The translations under genes and the position numbers were made by a program. Below are positions 1-5,860 of a DNA stretch of 10,181 nt, in pieces; the stretch's first letter is position 1; every line of letters starts with the position of its first letter. The notes below the pieces were generated by a model, which saw only the letters and a program-made list of their open reading frames with translations, searched no databases and was not told the DNA's origin. This stretch comes from Pseudomonadota bacterium (lineage in GTDB: Bacteria > Pseudomonadota > Gammaproteobacteria > Burkholderiales > Burkholderiaceae_F). The stretch covers positions 1 through 10,181 of the forward strand of contig JAKANT010000025.1 in NCBI GenBank assembly GCA_021823635.1. The letters run 5' to 3'.

Positions 1-38
1 CCTTGATCGGCCGCCATCGCCAAGGTGGTTTGCCTCAT
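1..38 (-). CDS. IS5-family transposase, N-terminal 12 codons only
   Basis: On the minus strand an ATG at 38-36 opens a frame reading MRQTTLAMAADQ up to the window edge. Just upstream is GAGGGGAG (51-44), a near-ideal Shine-Dalgarno sequence at good spacing. The N-terminal string resembles the start of many IS5-group DDE transposases of beta- and gamma-proteobacteria, which catalyse cut-and-paste or copy transposition of the element. The catalytic domain is outside the window, so whether the gene is intact cannot be judged. The call rests on a short peptide plus the IS-like end beside it. Confidence 0.6.
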   Translation of the reverse strand, partial: MRQTTLAMAADQ

Positions 39-103
39 CGTTGCTCCCCTCGCCGAACGTTGTCGACTACGACAAGCTTCGCGAGAACTTGTTCAGTGTT
101 TCC
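1..103 (-). mobile_element. End of an IS5-family insertion sequence (partial, runs off the left edge)
   Basis: The left edge holds the transposase-start end of an IS element on the minus strand. Read on that strand, the outer end begins GGAAACACTGAACAAG (103 back to 88). It is followed by about 50 nt of leader, a strong ribosome site and the transposase ATG at 38. An outer end starting GG with a TGAACAAG motif, a short leader and a MRQTTLA-type transposase start is what I know from IS5-family elements. These insert at YTAR-type tetramers, and CTAG lies at 104-107 directly next to the proposed end. The exact boundary is inferred, because the other terminal repeat and the second target copy are outside the window. 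Confidence 0.65.
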
Positions 104-107
104 CTAG
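104..107. other. Putative IS5 target site (CTAG)
   Basis: The CTAG tetramer directly abuts the proposed IS end. IS5-group elements favour YTAR targets and duplicate them. Only one copy can be seen here. The sequence just right of the IS (CTAGATGCTGTCC) loosely resembles the -10 part of the promoter box repeated elsewhere in this window (CTAGCGTGCTTTCC) but is one base shorter. Confidence 0.4.
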
Positions 108-119
108 ATGCTGTCCTCG

Positions 120-139
120 CCCGCCCGATCGAGGGCGGG
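120..139 (+). other. Perfect hairpin in the leader before the 317 gene
   Basis: CCCGCCC (120-126) and GGGCGGG (133-139) form a perfect 7-bp GC stem with a 6-nt loop GATCGA. No T-run follows, so it is a poor intrinsic terminator. It sits between the IS end and the first lipoprotein gene and could be a transcript-stabilising or blocking structure, or chance in GC-rich DNA. Confidence 0.4.
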
Positions 140-164
140 ACCGTGACTTCGGAAAGGACAGCCG

Positions 165-230
165 ATGCAAGCCACCCTGCCGGAATACCCGCTGGTCGAG
201 TTCCGAGACCGTCCGCGGCGCGCCGCATAG
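165..230 (+). CDS. Possible 21-codon leader ORF
   Basis: A short frame, MQATLPEYPLVEFRDRPRRA plus a final A, starts at ATG 165. It is preceded by GGAAAGGA (151-158), as good a ribosome site as any in the window, with about 6 nt of spacing. It ends at TAG 230, 86 nt before the lipoprotein gene. It has no signal peptide or recognisable domain. It may be an upstream leader peptide of the 317 gene or the start of something interrupted by the IS. The only support is the ribosome site, so chance is quite possible. Confidence 0.25.
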   Translation: MQATLPEYPLVEFRDRPRRAA

Positions 231-316
231 ACGGCACCGCGCCGGCGGCAGGCGGCGTTTGGCCGCATCGGCCCTCCGGCCCTCCACTGCAACTGCCACC
301 TTTGAAAGGAACCGAC

Positions 317-820
317 ATGAATGCTCGCCTGCTCAAGTCCTGCGGCCTTGCCCTCGCCCTTTCGATCGTCACCCTGCTGCTGGTCCAGGCCTGCGGCGGG
401 AGTAACGATGCCAATGCCCAGGCCGCCGGCGGCGCCGATCCGGTCGAAGGCGTCTGGGAGTCGACCATCACGATCCGCGACTGCGCCAGTGGCGCGGTGA
501 TCCGAACGTTCAAGGGCGTCAACACCTTCCACCGCGGCGGCACCCTGTCGGACACCAACAACGCCGCGCCGACCACACGCGGACCGGGCACAGGCATCTG
601 GCGCGCCGCCGGTACGGCCGGCAACTACACCGCCAGCTTTCGCTTCTACCGCTACAACCCTGACGGCACGCTGGCCGGCACGCAGAGGGTGAACCGGTCC
701 TTCACGCTGTCGGCCGACGGCAACTCGACCACCGGCACGATCGCCGCACAGGTGCTGGACACCGCGGATAACGTGCTGCAGAACGTGTGCGGTACCGAAT
801 CGTCGGTGCGCCTGTACTGA
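317..820 (+). CDS. Small putative lipoprotein, beta-rich, unknown function
   Basis: The 167-residue product starts at ATG 317 with AAAGGA (305-310) upstream. The frame is open further upstream, but that part does not look coding and would bury the signal peptide. Residues 1-25 form a signal peptide with hydrophobic core LALALSIVTLLLV. The VQAC sequence (Cys26) is a slightly atypical lipobox, followed by a Gly/Ser/Asn linker, so membrane anchoring in the periplasm is likely. The mature part (from about 42) begins DPVEGVWES and is made of alternating short strands. Cys56 and Cys158 could form a disulfide linking the first and last strands, as in small lipocalin-like barrels. I do not recognise a named family, and the barrel idea is inference. 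It lies between the IS and the regulator gene and lacks the GTAAG promoter box found before the later exported-protein genes. Confidence 0.8.
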   Translation: MNARLLKSCGLALALSIVTLLLVQACGGSNDANAQAAGGADPVEGVWESTITIRDCASGAVIRTFKGVNTFHRGGTLSDTNNAAPTTRGPGTGIWRAAGTAGNYTASFRFYRYNPDGTLAGTQRVNRSFTLSADGNSTTGTIAAQVLDTADNVLQNVCGTESSVRLY

Positions 821-908
821 CGCCTGGCGGGTGATGCAAGGCCGCGGCGGCGCGGTTATCGTCGCGGCCGATGTCCGAACTGGCCCGGCCCGTTTGCGCG
901 TTTCTCCG

Positions 909-2792
909 ATGAGTCCAACCGACGCCGCTCCATCCGATCCGAACTGCATGGTCGTGCGCCGCCTGGCGGCGCTGACCGCCGATGCGACGGCCGACTTGCC
1001 GGCCACGCTGCGCGAGATCGAGGCGCTGCACGCGGCGGCGCAGGCGGCCGCGCTGGACGCGCGCGCGGTGGTGCTGGCCGCGCTCGGCGCGCAACTCGTG
1101 ATCAGCGAGTTCACCAGCCTGGCGCCCGTCCCGGCGTGGTCGGCACGCGTAGACCTGCGTGCGCTCGATCCGCGCACGCTCGAACCGCACGCCGCGCTGA
1201 TCTATTGCGCCGGCGTGCTGGCGCTGCGTCAGTTCGGCAGCGTGGCGCAGGCGCCGGATGCGGAAACCTGCGTCGCCGCGTACCGCGACTGCCTGCTGTC
1301 GGCGGCGCAGCCGCTGGACGCCAATATCGTGGTCAGCACCGCCGAGCACGTGGCGAGCTGGATGACCAACACGGGCCAGCAGGCGGCGTTCGACGAGCTG
1401 TCGGCGGTGGTCGAGCGCTACCTCGATGCGCCCGACCTCGCGCCGCGCGTGCGCGCGCGCTGGTTGTTCTGGCTCGGCGCCAACCAGATGCACGCCGACC
1501 AGCGCGCCGCCGCCGAGGCCGCCGGGGCGCGCGCGCAGCAGGCGCCCGAGGCCGCGCACTGGCGCTGGCTGCGTTTCCACCTCGAACGCACCGCCATCCG
1601 GCCGCTGATTGAGGATGGCCGCTACGCCGAGGCCGAGCAGCGCGTGGAGGGGCTGCGTCCGCTGGTCGACCCGGCTCATCCGCCGGATCTCGCCGACTAC
1701 CACCACCTGCGCGGCTGGCTGGCGCTGGCCACCGGGGATGCGCGGCTGGCGCGGCAGCACTACGAACTGGCCGTGGAATCGGCGGCGCGCGGGGCGCTGC
1801 CGGATCGCATTGCCTCCATGTACCGCGCCGGGCATGCGATCAGCCTCGCGGCCGCGGGCGAGGAAGAGGCGGCCGAAAGCATCGTCGAGCAACTGGAGTT
1901 CCTGCCGGGGCCGCGCGGTCTCGCGCTGCGCGCCGCCAACCTCGCGCTGATCCGCGCCTGCCGCGCGCGCCGGCTCGGCGCCGCCGACTATGTGCAGCGC
2001 CTGACCGAAGGCATCGGGGCCGCGCGCGAGCAGGGGCTGCTGCGCTTCTTTCGGCTGGCACCCCCGCTGGCGGCGCAACTGTGCGCGGATGCGCTCACGC
2101 ACGGCATCGAAATCGATTTCGTGCGCAAAGCCGTCGCCGCGCGCCGCCTGCCGCCGCCGGCCGATGCCGACGACCGCTGGCCGTGGAGGCTCAAGCTGTA
2201 CACGCTGCGGCCGTTCGAACTGCTGATCGACGAGGCGCCGTTCGACGCCGAGGGCAAGACGCGCACCAGGCCGCTGGCGCTGCTCAAGCTGCTGGCCGCG
2301 CAGGGCGGCGGCCCCATCGCCGTCAACCGTGTGACGGACTGGCTGTGGCCGGACCAGGACCCGGTGCAGGCGCGTGGCAGCTTCGACGTGACGGTCAACC
2401 GCCTGCGCACGATGCTCAAGGTCAAGGAGGCGCTCGCGGTCGGCGAAGGCGAGGTCGCGCTCGATCCGGCGCTGGTGTGGATCGACACGCGCGCGTTCGA
2501 GAGTCTTGCGCGCCGCTGCGCCGATCCGAAGCAGGTGCGCTCGACCGACCGCGCCGCGCTGTTCCATCGCCTCAGCGACCTGTATCGCCAGCCGTTCCTG
2601 CAGCTCGACGAGGAAGAGCCCTGGACGGTCGAAGCGCGCCAACGCTACGCGGCGCTGTGGAGCACCTCGGTGGAAGCGCTCGCCCGCGCCGCCGAGGTCG
2701 AGGGCCAGCGCGACGAAGCCGCGTGGATGCGCGAGCGCGCCGCGGTGGCGCATCCGCCCGAGGCGCGACTGCGGCTGATCGTCAATCGCTGA
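909..2792 (+). CDS. SARP/BTAD-type transcriptional regulator with TPR-like N-terminal region
   Basis: The product is about 627 residues. Residues 1-420 are Ala/Leu-rich helical hairpins with a TPR-like rhythm (for example the stretch around DYHHLRGWLALATGDARLA). From about residue 425 (nt 2187) comes a winged-helix domain: RLKLYTLRPFELLIDE, then RPLALLKLLAAQGG, VTDWLWPD and a recognition-helix-like SFDVTVNRLRTMLK. A BTAD-like helical tail runs to the end. WPW-x-LKLYTL followed by FEL is the junction found in proteobacterial MalT/SARP-type regulators, although the usual GRFEL reads RPFEL here. The large proteins of this type often carry a P-loop NTPase at the N-terminus, and none is visible here. 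Being OmpR-like, the domain should bind direct repeats. The start is uncertain: ATG 909 looks best (MSPTDAAPSD), while GTG 831/ATG 834 or ATG 949 are also in frame and none has a strong ribosome site. It lies directly upstream of the first GTAAG-box promoter and is a candidate activator of it. Confidence 0.85.
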   Translation: MSPTDAAPSDPNCMVVRRLAALTADATADLPATLREIEALHAAAQAAALDARAVVLAALGAQLVISEFTSLAPVPAWSARVDLRALDPRTLEPHAALIYCAGVLALRQFGSVAQAPDAETCVAAYRDCLLSAAQPLDANIVVSTAEHVASWMTNTGQQAAFDELSAVVERYLDAPDLAPRVRARWLFWLGANQMHADQRAAAEAAGARAQQAPEAAHWRWLRFHLERTAIRPLIEDGRYAEAEQRVEGLRPLVDPAHPPDLADYHHLRGWLALATGDARLARQHYELAVESAARGALPDRIASMYRAGHAISLAAAGEEEAAESIVEQLEFLPGPRGLALRAANLALIRACRARRLGAADYVQRLTEGIGAAREQGLLRFFRLAPPLAAQLCADALTHGIEIDFVRKAVAARRLPPPADADDRWPWRLKLYTLRPFELLIDEAPFDAEGKTRTRPLALLKLLAAQGGGPIAVNRVTDWLWPDQDPVQARGSFDVTVNRLRTMLKVKEALAVGEGEVALDPALVWIDTRAFESLARRCADPKQVRSTDRAALFHRLSDLYRQPFLQLDEEEPWTVEARQRYAALWSTSVEALARAAEVEGQRDEAAWMRERAAVAHPPEARLRLIVNR

Positions 2793-2795
2793 GCC

Positions 2796-2832
2796 GCGCC
2801 GCGCCCGACGGCAAACGGCGATAACGCGGCGC
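2796..2832 (+). terminator. GC hairpin after the regulator gene (weak terminator candidate)
   Basis: GCGCCGCG (2796-2803) pairs perfectly with CGCGGCGC (2825-2832) across a 21-nt loop, beginning 4 nt after the regulator's stop codon. There is no T-tract and the loop is long, so it is at best a weak or factor-assisted terminator. Confidence 0.2.
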
Positions 2833-2857
2833 CGCCCCTGGTCACGGCGCGCATGCC

Positions 2858-2901
2858 GTAAGCCAACGGTAAGACCGGCACCGGTAGGGTGCCTGCCATC
2901 G
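2858..2901 (+). promoter_or_regulatory. GTAAG direct-repeat promoter box, copy 1
   Basis: GTAAG at 2858-2862 is repeated at 2869-2873 (11-bp period, inner bases CCAACG). After 11 nt comes TAGGGTGC (2885-2892) as a -10-like element, then CCATCG (2896-2901) as the likely start-point region. ATG 2921 lies 25 nt after the first C of CCATCG. The same layout recurs at 3747, 8798 and 9944 with identical spacing. The second repeat occupies the place where a -35 would be contacted, as expected for an activator-dependent promoter. Confidence 0.75.
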
Positions 2902-2920
2902 TGTTCGAGGCAGATGCGCG

Positions 2921-3469
2921 ATGACGTGGATCTTCCGGTTGTCCTGTGGTCCGGCGCACGGACTCATCGGTGGCGCGCTCGCCCTGGCGGCGGCCGCGCC
3001 GCCGGTCCTGGCCGCCGAGTGTCCCTTTCTCAGCCGCGAGCAGGCAGCTGCGGCGCTGACGGCGCTGCCGCCCGCCCCGCGCGTGGCCGACGAAACGCCG
3101 CCGGTGAAGGCGGGCGAGCTGAAGCGAATGCGGACCTGCTACTTCAGCCTGCCCAACGATGGCATCGGACTGCTGACCGTGATGGTGGCCGAGTTCGACT
3201 CGCCCGCGGCGGCGCAGGCCGCGTTCGAGCGCCAGCGCAAGAGCGCCCCCGAAGGCGTGCGCAACCTGAAGGGCCTGGGCCGCGCCGCGTTCATGGCGAG
3301 CTCCGGCGGCGGCCGCTTTGCCGACACCACTTACGTGTTGCTGGACCACCGCTTGCTTCGCGTCAACCACGTGCTGGGCAAGGCCGCCAAGGCCGCGATC
3401 GAACGCGACCCCGACGGCGCGGTGATCGGCACGCACGAGATCGCGCGCCAGGTTTTGAAGCGGCTCTGA
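2921..3469 (+). CDS. Exported Cys-pair protein, family member 1, unknown function
   Basis: The 182-residue product has a signal peptide of about 32 residues (core LIGGALALAAAAPPVLA, probable cut near AAA/ECPF). The mature protein starts with Cys34 in ECPFLSREQAAAAL and has a second Cys73 (RTCYF), a likely disulfide pair. It then follows a strand/helix pattern: LLTVMVAEFDS, the helix AAAQAAFERQRK, LKGLGRAAFMAS and TTYVLLDHRLLRVNH. The order Cys, Cys, edge strand, helix, xGLGxxA and a paired strand is shared with the products at 3810 and 4292. It is reminiscent in shape of DUF3558-like exported proteins, though membership is not claimed. ATG 2921 is preferred over the out-of-frame ATG 2914. GAGG (2907-2910) is a modest ribosome site. 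It is probably monocistronic, driven by the GTAAG box at 2858; 340 nt separate it from the next gene. Confidence 0.8.
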   Translation: MTWIFRLSCGPAHGLIGGALALAAAAPPVLAAECPFLSREQAAAALTALPPAPRVADETPPVKAGELKRMRTCYFSLPNDGIGLLTVMVAEFDSPAAAQAAFERQRKSAPEGVRNLKGLGRAAFMASSGGGRFADTTYVLLDHRLLRVNHVLGKAAKAAIERDPDGAVIGTHEIARQVLKRL

Positions 3470-3746
3470 CGCGGTGGCCACGCGTGCGCGCGGACCTCGC
3501 ACACGGGGCGAGCGGTCCGGCGCACAGCCCCACGGCTCCGCCTCGCAACAAAGCGCGCTGCCGTCACGCCGAGCGACAGTGAGACCCACGCGTCGCCGAT
3601 GACCCGGGTGCGCGCCGATCGCGGGGTCGGCGCGATCGGCCGCATCACGCGCCGCGGCGGCGACTTCACTTCCGGGTTCCGCGCGGATGAATCGTGTTGC
3701 CGGTCGGGGGGCCGCAACCGCAGTCGGGTCCTGTGCGAAGTGTTTC
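3470..3746. other. Noncoding stretch with two competing hairpins
   Basis: No convincing gene is seen in this part of the 340-nt gap. It holds CGCGCCGA/TCGGCGCG (3611-3618 with 3627-3634, 8-nt loop), which overlaps a second perfect stem GCCGATCGC/GCGATCGGC (3614-3622 with 3632-3640, 9-nt loop). The two cannot form together. There is no T-tract. They lie after the 2921 gene and more than 100 nt before the next promoter box, so a 3'-end or processing structure is the most natural role. Confidence 0.35.
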
Positions 3747-3790
3747 GTAAGTCATCGGTAAGACCGGCCTCGCTAGCGTGCTTTCCATCG
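3747..3790 (+). promoter_or_regulatory. GTAAG direct-repeat promoter box, copy 2
   Basis: GTAAG occurs at 3747-3751 and 3758-3762 (inner bases TCATCG). An 11-nt spacer is followed by TAGCGTGC (3774-3781) and CCATCG (3785-3790). ATG 3810 is 25 nt after the first C of CCATCG, exactly as in copy 1, so promoter and short leader look like one duplicated unit. It should drive the long gene run from 3810 to about 8715. Confidence 0.78.
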
Positions 3791-3809
3791 TCACGGAAGG
3801 AGAAGCGCG

Positions 3810-4295
3810 ATGAAACGGAACCGTTGGCTGACCCTGGCATTGGGCCTGGCGCTCGCGGCGGCACTGCCGGGGCCGGCCAGTGCCGCCCCGCCCAAGGTCG
3901 ATGTCTGCAGCGTGTTCAAGAAGCATGCGCCGAAGGACATCGGCCTTGCGCTCGACAAGGCGACGTCGGTGACGCCCGAGTTCTGCCTGGCCCGGTCACC
4001 CGACAACAAGGACACGCTGATGCTGCGCGTGTCGTCGACCTCGGCGGGCAGGATCGCAGAAGAGGCCGTCAGCAGCATTCGCCAGAGCGTACGCAACGGC
4101 GGCAGGGAGACGGTGGACGAGCCGGGGCTCGGAAAAGGTGCCTGGTCCCAGCGCAACAACCGAAGCATCGAGATCACGTTCGCCGTCAAGGACCAGTTCG
4201 CCACCGTCATGCTCGCCCGCGACGACGGATTCGGCGATGCCGATGCCGCCAAGGCCCGCGCTTTCGCCAAAGCCGTAGCCGGAGAACTGCGATGA
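3810..4295 (+). CDS. Exported Cys-pair protein, family member 2, unknown function
   Basis: The 161-residue product begins MKRNRWLTLALGLALAAALP, a classic Sec signal with a probable cut after ASA (residues 23-25). The mature part has Cys33 (DVCSVFKKHAPKDIG) and Cys59 (PEFCLARS). These are followed by a strand TLMLRVSSTS, a helix RIAEEAVSSIRQSV, the motif DEPGLGKGAW (103-112), strands SIEITFAVKDQFATVMLA and a C-terminal helix AKARAFAKAVAGEL. The neighbour at 4292 has the same order and an almost identical DEPGLGRNA motif, so the two are tandem paralogues. Start choice is firm: AAGGAGA (3797-3803) precedes ATG 3810. It is the first gene of the long operon behind the GTAAG box, and its stop overlaps the next start (ATGA). 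Function is unknown, with a periplasmic location inferred. Confidence 0.85.
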   Translation: MKRNRWLTLALGLALAAALPGPASAAPPKVDVCSVFKKHAPKDIGLALDKATSVTPEFCLARSPDNKDTLMLRVSSTSAGRIAEEAVSSIRQSVRNGGRETVDEPGLGKGAWSQRNNRSIEITFAVKDQFATVMLARDDGFGDADAAKARAFAKAVAGELR

Positions 4296-4759
4296 GCGCG
4301 TTGCGTGCAATGCTCGCCGCGGCGATGGCCGTGGCCGCGCTGCCGGCGGCCGCGGCCGACCTGTGCGCGCTGCTCGCCAAGCACGGCCCGACGGTCTTCG
4401 GCACGCCGCTGCAGGCGCCGCCGCAGTGCGATGCCTTGGGCCCCACCCGCAGCGCCGCGGCCAACAACGCCAGCGGCTCCGATCGGCTGGAGATCAGCGT
4501 GATCGAGATGTCGGGCATCGCGCAACAAGCGATCGACCAGGAGCGCCGCGACACGCGCGAAGACCGCAAGGTCAGCGACGAACCGGGCCTCGGTCGCAAC
4601 GCGGTGCTGGTGCGGACCGACAAGGGCCGCGTCGCCGTCTTTCACATCGACGACGGCAAGCGCCTGATCCGCGTCGGGTTGCGCGCCCGTGACGGATTGA
4701 ACGATGCCTACGTCGAGCGCGCGCGGGCGTTCGCCAAGGTCGTGAAGGCGGCGCAATGA
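4292..4759 (+). CDS. Exported Cys-pair protein, family member 3, unknown function
   Basis: The 155-residue product starts at ATG 4292, overlapping the previous stop by four bases, so translational coupling is likely. The signal peptide is residues 1 to about 22 (AMLAAAMAVAALPAAAA). The mature protein begins DLCALLAKHGP with Cys25, has Cys46 (PQCDALG), a strand RLEISVIEMS, the helix IAQQAIDQERRDTREDRK and the motif DEPGLGRNAV (96-105). Strands RVAVFHI and LIRVGLRA and a final helix VERARAFAKVVKAA complete it. It is a clear paralogue of the 3810 product and more distantly of the 2921 product, probably from tandem duplication. The gene ends in another ATGA overlap with the 4756 gene. Confidence 0.85.
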   Translation: MSALRAMLAAAMAVAALPAAAADLCALLAKHGPTVFGTPLQAPPQCDALGPTRSAAANNASGSDRLEISVIEMSGIAQQAIDQERRDTREDRKVSDEPGLGRNAVLVRTDKGRVAVFHIDDGKRLIRVGLRARDGLNDAYVERARAFAKVVKAAQ

Positions 4760-5298
4760 GCGGATGCGCTGCGCAGTGCGGCGGGCACGAAGGCGCCGCT
4801 TCGCATCGCCGCGACGGCCTGCCTTGGGCAGCCGCCGTGATCGCTGCGCTGGTGGCGGCGGCAGGTCTCGCGCCAGGCGCTAACGCGCTGGCGCAAGTCG
4901 GCACCGCCACCCCTGCGAGACCGGTTCAGCCCGGCGTTCGGCCCAGCATCCAGCCCGACTGGTCCGCACTGCCCGGGCAGAACACGCCGGCACCCGCAAG
5001 CGCGGTCGCGCCGGCGAATCCCGCTGCGCCCGCCGGGCCGGCGACCGATGCCCTCGCACGTCCGGCCTCGCCGCGCGTGGTGCGCCCGGCCGATGCGCTG
5101 GAGGCGACCGGCTTCGGTGCCAGCGCCGTTGCGGGTCCCCCGGTACAGCTGATCGTGGCCAGCGCCGCGCTCGAAGCGCACGGCCTGGGCAGCTTCGCGC
5201 CGCGCCAGCACGTCACGGCACCGGTCGCGCTCGAGGCCTACGGCCTCGGCAGCCGTACCGATCCCACCGTGCAGCGGGCCCTGATGCCTTTGCGTTGA
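4756..5298 (+). CDS. Exported Pro/Ala-rich protein with three ALEAxG(F/L)G repeats
   Basis: The 180-residue product has a hydrophobic segment at about 24-46 (WAAAVIAALVAAAGLAP to NALA), which fits a signal peptide cut at ALA/Q47 after a long n-region, or a membrane anchor. Residues 47-110 are a low-complexity Pro/Ala linker containing IQPDWSALPG; PDW (67-69) also occurs in the 5309 and 8917 products. Residues 111-166 hold ALEATGFGA (114), ALEAHGLGS (138) and ALEAYGLGS (158), each preceded by a short Val-containing strand-like stretch. I do not recognise the family. The repeats might each form a strand-turn unit. It overlaps the 4292 gene by ATGA and is followed after 10 nt by 5309, in the same operon. 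There are Cys residues only in the n-region (4 and 8). Confidence 0.75.
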   Translation: MSGCAAQCGGHEGAASHRRDGLPWAAAVIAALVAAAGLAPGANALAQVGTATPARPVQPGVRPSIQPDWSALPGQNTPAPASAVAPANPAAPAGPATDALARPASPRVVRPADALEATGFGASAVAGPPVQLIVASAALEAHGLGSFAPRQHVTAPVALEAYGLGSRTDPTVQRALMPLR

Positions 5299-5308
5299 GG
5301 AGACGACG

Positions 5309-5776
5309 ATGACCCTCGTTTCTGCATTGCGGCCGTGGAGTTTCTGCTGGCGCGCGGTCGCGCTGACGGCGCTGTTGAGCGGCACGGCGCAGCCCGTGGC
5401 AGCGCAATCGACGATGGCACCGACGCCGGCGGCGATGAAGCCGGACTGGAGCATCACGATCCAGGTGCCGGTGCGGCTGGCGAACTTCGACCCGCGCGCC
5501 GCCCCCTTTCTGCCCATCGAGTGCACGATCAGATCGGAACAGGACCGGTCCGCGACAAAGTATGTGCCGCTGACGGGCGGCAGCTTCAACGGGACCGTCG
5601 ACGTGCGGGTCGACATGGGGTCGGCACACAACCTCGACAAGGCCACGTCCTATCTGTGCATCCTGCACAGCTACTCGCCGCGGCCGCAGGACGGGCTGCC
5701 GCAGGACATCGCGAAGTTCGACAAGACCAAGCCGCTGCGCACGTCGGTCACCGGCGTCATTCCGCGCGGCAATTGA
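5309..5776 (+). CDS. Exported small beta-rich protein with PDW motif, unknown function
   Basis: The 155-residue product has a signal peptide to about residue 33 (AVALTALLSGTAQPVAAQ). A short Pro/Ala linker leads into MKPDWSITIQVPVRL (PDW at 45-47), then a mainly beta-strand domain. Cys72 (IECTIRSE) and Cys117 (YLCILHSY) are placed like a disulfide across a sandwich. GSFNGTVDVRVDM and TSVTGVIPRGN look like outer strands. GAGGAGA (5297-5303), which overlaps the previous stop, is a strong ribosome site for ATG 5309. The order is the same as in the 4756 and 8917 products: signal, Q-rich cleavage region, then (K/Q)PDW. This suggests a shared N-terminal sorting or interaction segment. No known family is assigned. 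Confidence 0.8.
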   Translation: MTLVSALRPWSFCWRAVALTALLSGTAQPVAAQSTMAPTPAAMKPDWSITIQVPVRLANFDPRAAPFLPIECTIRSEQDRSATKYVPLTGGSFNGTVDVRVDMGSAHNLDKATSYLCILHSYSPRPQDGLPQDIAKFDKTKPLRTSVTGVIPRGN

Positions 5777-5860
5777 GGCCCCTTGACGCCATCTGCGGTT
5801 CGCCAGCGATCGTCGGCCCGGTCCGGGTTGCTTGCCACCGCCAACCCTTCAGGAGTGACC

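Noticed and set aside
41..316. Upstream in-frame extension of the 317 gene starting in the IS
   Set aside because: It would start inside the IS end and bury an evident signal peptide; ATG 317 has a good ribosome site.
104..1177. 357-codon minus-strand open frame across the first lipoprotein gene
   Set aside because: It spans the lipoprotein gene and the start of the regulator gene, has low-complexity composition and no plausible start context.
702..2753. 683-codon open frame on the minus strand opposite the regulator gene
   Set aside because: It is very Arg/Gly/Gln-rich with no recognisable domain and mirrors the high-GC regulator gene, whose product has clear domain structure. This is a typical antisense shadow.
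2858..2901. Sigma-54 promoter reading of the box
   Set aside because: The GG and GC dinucleotides do not fall at the -24/-12 spacing with TGGCA and TTGC elements in all copies.
3599..4759. 386-codon + strand frame crossing the 3747 promoter and the 3810 gene
   Set aside because: It runs out of frame through the well-supported 3810 gene. Only its last part (from 4292) is real coding sequence.
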